Part shown: positions 4,450-6,172 of the stretch, piece by piece
Layout of the letters: every line of letters starts with the position of its first letter
Numbering within the stretch: the stretch's first letter is position 1
Source: Pseudomonadota bacterium
GTDB taxonomy: Bacteria > Desulfobacterota > BSN033 > WVXP01 > G020346125
Direction: 5' to 3'
Assembly: GCA_030608745.1 (NCBI GenBank)
Contig: JAUWDQ010000156.1
Span: 1 to 6,172 of the forward strand
DNA length: 6,172 nt
The notes under the pieces: model-generated
Database searches by the model: none
Told to the model about the DNA's origin: nothing
Seen by the model: only the letters and a program-made list of their open reading frames with translations
Made by a program: the position numbers and the translations under genes

Positions 4450-5700
4450 ATGGCTTTGATTGTTCAAAAATATGGAGGTACCTCGGTTGCCGATAGTGGA
4501 AGGATAAAAAAAGTAGCCCAGAGGGCAATCCGGGCGAAAGAAGCTGGGAATAGTGTCGTCGTCGTCGTCTCGGCCATGGCGGGGGAGACGGACAAACTCA
4601 TCAAGCTCGCCAATGAATTAATACCCTTCCCCGATGGAAGGGAGATCGATGTTTTGATCTCTACCGGAGAGCAGGTAAGCGTTTCGTTGGTTTCCATGGC
4701 CATTAAATCAATGGGCCATGAGGCAAAATCTTACCTGGGGTATCAAATTCCAATCAAGACCGATAGCGCATACGGAAAGGCTCGGATTACCCATGTGAAA
4801 CCCGATAAAATCGTGAAGGACATCAAGGGAGGGAAGATCGTCGTCGTGGCGGGTTTTCAGGGTATCGATGACCAAGGTGATGTCACCACCCTGGGCCGTG
4901 GGGGATCGGATACGACGGCTGTGGCCTTGGCCGCAAGCCTCAAGGCAGATGTATGCGAGATCTTCACCGACGTGGATGGTGTTTACACCACTGATCCCAA
5001 CGTATGCGAAAAGGCGAGGAAATTGGAGAAAATCTCCTATGACGAGATGTTGGAAATGGCCAGCTTGGGGACCAAAGTCCTCCAGACAAGAGCGGTTGAG
5101 TTTGCAAAGAAATATAACGTTCCCGTCCACGTGAGATCTTCTTTCAACGATAACATCGGGACTTTGGTCTGCCGGGAGGATGAAGAAATGGAAAATACTG
5201 CCGTCTCAGGGATCACCTACGATAAGAACGAGGCCAAGATTACCATCACCAAGGTCCCCGATAAACCTGGAATCGCCCATAGACTCTTCGGCGCTATAGC
5301 CGATGCCAACATCAGGGTGGACATGATCATCCAAAATGTGAGCGAGGAAGGTCTCACCGATATCACCTTTACCGTAGTGAAGACCAACCTCCATAAAGCT
5401 ACGAACATCGTAAGGGAGATTGCACGGCAAATTGGCGCCAAAGATATCAACACGGATGAAAATATCGCCAAGGTGTCCATTGTGGGAACGGGGATGAGAA
5501 GTCATTCTGGGATTGCCTCTACCATGTTCGGAGCCCTAGCCCGGGAAGGGATCAACATCATGATGATCAGCACCTCGGAAATCAAGATCTCCTGTATTAT
5601 CGAATCGAAATACACCGAATTGGCGGTAAGGGCACTGCACGAGGCCTTTCAGCTGGATAAAAAGGCCTTTGCCAAAGGCAGCTCCATGCCAACCCCATGA
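4450..5700 (+). CDS. lysC: aspartate kinase, ACT-domain regulated, alpha subunit
   Basis: LysC phosphorylates L-aspartate with ATP to aspartyl phosphate, the first and feedback-controlled step towards lysine, threonine, methionine and diaminopimelate. The 416 residues comprise a kinase domain (about 1-240) and two C-terminal ACT domains (about 262-310 and 340-402). Seen: KYGGTSV (7-13) with catalytic Lys7, VVVVVSAMAGETDKL (36-50), ISTGEQVS (70-77), AGFQGIDDQGDVTTLGRGGSD (134-154), FTDVDGVYTTDP (172-183), the effector-site segment IIQNVSEE (293-300), and STSEIKISCII (374-384) in the second ACT domain. The length matches monofunctional enzymes of the Pseudomonas, Bacillus and Corynebacterium type. 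I chose ATG 4450 (GGGGGAG just upstream); a GTG at 4390 would add 20 residues lacking family similarity. An internal ribosome binding site and start occur at codon 247 (listed separately). The stop codon overlaps the next gene as ATGA. Which amino acids inhibit it cannot be read safely from the sequence. Confidence 0.96.
   Translation: MALIVQKYGGTSVADSGRIKKVAQRAIRAKEAGNSVVVVVSAMAGETDKLIKLANELIPFPDGREIDVLISTGEQVSVSLVSMAIKSMGHEAKSYLGYQIPIKTDSAYGKARITHVKPDKIVKDIKGGKIVVVAGFQGIDDQGDVTTLGRGGSDTTAVALAASLKADVCEIFTDVDGVYTTDPNVCEKARKLEKISYDEMLEMASLGTKVLQTRAVEFAKKYNVPVHVRSSFNDNIGTLVCREDEEMENTAVSGITYDKNEAKITITKVPDKPGIAHRLFGAIADANIRVDMIIQNVSEEGLTDITFTVVKTNLHKATNIVREIARQIGAKDINTDENIAKVSIVGTGMRSHSGIASTMFGALAREGINIMMISTSEIKISCIIESKYTELAVRALHEAFQLDKKAFAKGSSMPTP
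5174..5180 (+). promoter_or_regulatory. internal Shine-Dalgarno site within lysC
   Basis: GGGAGGA (core GGAGG at 5175-5179) lies eight bases before ATG 5188, which is in frame with lysC (codon 247). It sits exactly at the junction between the kinase domain and the first ACT domain, where the alpha/beta aspartokinases start their beta subunit. Confidence 0.6.
5188..5700 (+). CDS. lysC: candidate aspartokinase beta (regulatory) subunit from an in-frame internal start
   Basis: From ATG 5188 the lysC frame encodes 170 residues holding only the two ACT domains: AVSGITYDKNEAKITI onward, IIQNVS (residues 47-52 of this product) and STSEIKIS (128-135). In Bacillus subtilis and Corynebacterium glutamicum, lysC yields a full-length alpha and a C-terminal beta chain from such a start, assembling as alpha2beta2 with effector sites at the alpha-beta ACT interface. 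The C. glutamicum beta chain, as I remember it, starts near Met250 and is 172 residues long, close to what is seen here. Evidence here is the ribosome binding site, its spacing, its place at the domain border and the family precedent. Expression is inferred. Confidence 0.55.
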   Translation: MENTAVSGITYDKNEAKITITKVPDKPGIAHRLFGAIADANIRVDMIIQNVSEEGLTDITFTVVKTNLHKATNIVREIARQIGAKDINTDENIAKVSIVGTGMRSHSGIASTMFGALAREGINIMMISTSEIKISCIIESKYTELAVRALHEAFQLDKKAFAKGSSMPTP

Positions 5701-6172
5701 GGACCTATTCCTCCACACAGAGCTGGCTTCTACTCTCCTTGGCTTCCCTGCTGTTTGTGGTCTCGCTTCTTATCACCCTATCTGAAAAGCCAAGTCCTGG
5801 TGATATTGTCCAACGGAATCCATTGAGCATCGCGGTCGAGATCGCGGGGCAAATTCCCAATCCTGGCATCTACTCGTTTCCGAGGGAGCTGACCGTCGAG
5901 CAGGCGCTCCTCAAGGCGGGGGGAATCGGAGGGAGGAAAATCAGCAATCCCCACATACTCAATAACACCCTCACTGCCGGCTCCAAGATCGTCGCGGTAA
6001 GGAATGCAAAGAATATGCTAACCATAGAGTTAGCCCGAATGGAACCGGAGAAGTGTATGGTCTTCTCCATCCGGTTAAACCTCAATGAGGTGGAGGAAAG
6101 ACACCTGACCCTTATTCCTGGCATCGGCTCAAGGTTGGCCCAAAGGATCATCCATTACCGATCTAAGAACGC
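5697..6172 (+). CDS. ComEA-like membrane-anchored SLBB / helix-hairpin-helix DNA-binding protein, 3'-truncated by window edge
   Basis: The frame opens at ATG 5697, sharing ATGA with the lysC stop, and runs without a stop to the window end (158 complete codons). Seen: one N-terminal hydrophobic segment (about 10-28, WLLLSLASLLFVVSLLITL) fitting a signal anchor; an SLBB-like domain (about 44-102) with VEIAGQIPNPGIYSFP (47-62) and TVEQALLKAGGIGG (66-79); and a ComEA-type helix-hairpin-helix from 127 on, LNLNEVEERHLTLIPGIGSRLA (127-148), with the diagnostic LIPGIG turn. This order matches Bacillus ComEA, which binds incoming double-stranded DNA outside the membrane during natural transformation. 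A role in DNA uptake is inferred by homology. No other competence gene is in view. Translational coupling to lysC is likely from the overlap. The missing 3' end probably holds the rest of the second hairpin helix. Confidence 0.85.
   Translation, partial: MRTYSSTQSWLLLSLASLLFVVSLLITLSEKPSPGDIVQRNPLSIAVEIAGQIPNPGIYSFPRELTVEQALLKAGGIGGRKISNPHILNNTLTAGSKIVAVRNAKNMLTIELARMEPEKCMVFSIRLNLNEVEERHLTLIPGIGSRLAQRIIHYRSKN

Noticed and set aside
4421..4460. Sequence GAGCTCAGTCGGGGG resembling a tRNA D arm
   Set aside because: No anticodon arm, T arm or matching acceptor strand follows; the sequence runs straight into the lysC start codon.
4506..4512. A AAA AAA run in lysC as a programmed frameshift site
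   Set aside because: It fits the slippery pattern in the zero frame, but the GGAGG upstream is too far away, no stimulatory hairpin is evident, and the full-length frame is intact. It is probably just two lysine codons after an isoleucine.
4555..4569. Five tandem GTC triplets in lysC as a variable repeat
   Set aside because: They encode the run of valines in a core beta strand conserved across aspartokinases, so selection on the protein explains them.

Overview
The window is a compact stretch of bacterial chromosome with every recognisable gene on the + strand. It shows no mobile element, CRISPR array, rRNA or tRNA. The order acpS - nnr - (inserted genes) - tsaE - lysC resembles housekeeping clusters I know from Desulfobacterota (former Deltaproteobacteria). 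A DUF43/BpsA-type branched-polyamine synthase, a family best known from hyperthermophilic archaea and thermophilic bacteria, hints at a thermophilic or thermotolerant relative. Both the lineage and the lifestyle are inferences from gene content; no marker gene in the window settles them.

Layout. Positions 1-1853 hold the 3' part of acpS (its N-terminus lies before the window) and nnr, the fused NAD(P)HX epimerase/dehydratase, two bases apart and surely co-transcribed. Positions 1854-1962 are C-rich and G-poor with no intrinsic terminator. A TTGACA-17-TAGCAT promoter-like element follows, then a BpsA-like aminopropyltransferase (about 2029-3033). After a 112-base gap with a second promoter-like element comes a bifunctional-nuclease-domain protein (DUF151; 3146-3631). 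Positions 3632-3854 begin with a pyrimidine tract and carry two weak inverted repeats and a third promoter-like element. Then come tsaE (3855-4352), a 97-base gap containing clustered palindromes, lysC (4450-5700) and, overlapping its stop codon by four bases, a membrane-anchored SLBB plus helix-hairpin-helix protein of the ComEA type that runs off the right edge.

Working together. The acpS/nnr pair is cofactor housekeeping: loading phosphopantetheine on acyl carrier protein and repairing damaged NAD(P)H. TsaE serves the t6A37 tRNA modification complex. LysC opens the aspartate family pathway (lysine, threonine, methionine). The polyamine gene and the nuclease-domain gene look like single-gene transcription units inserted between these blocks. 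I see no common pathway for the whole window.

The most notable observations are these: an in-frame internal start with a strong ribosome binding site inside lysC, matching the alpha/beta aspartokinase arrangement known from Bacillus and Corynebacterium; a BpsA homologue in which the usual DPP motif reads EPP; an Asp-to-Glu change at a predicted potassium-ligand position of the NAD(P)HX epimerase half; and a ComEA-like gene translationally coupled to lysC. I found no clear candidate for a wholly new multi-gene system.
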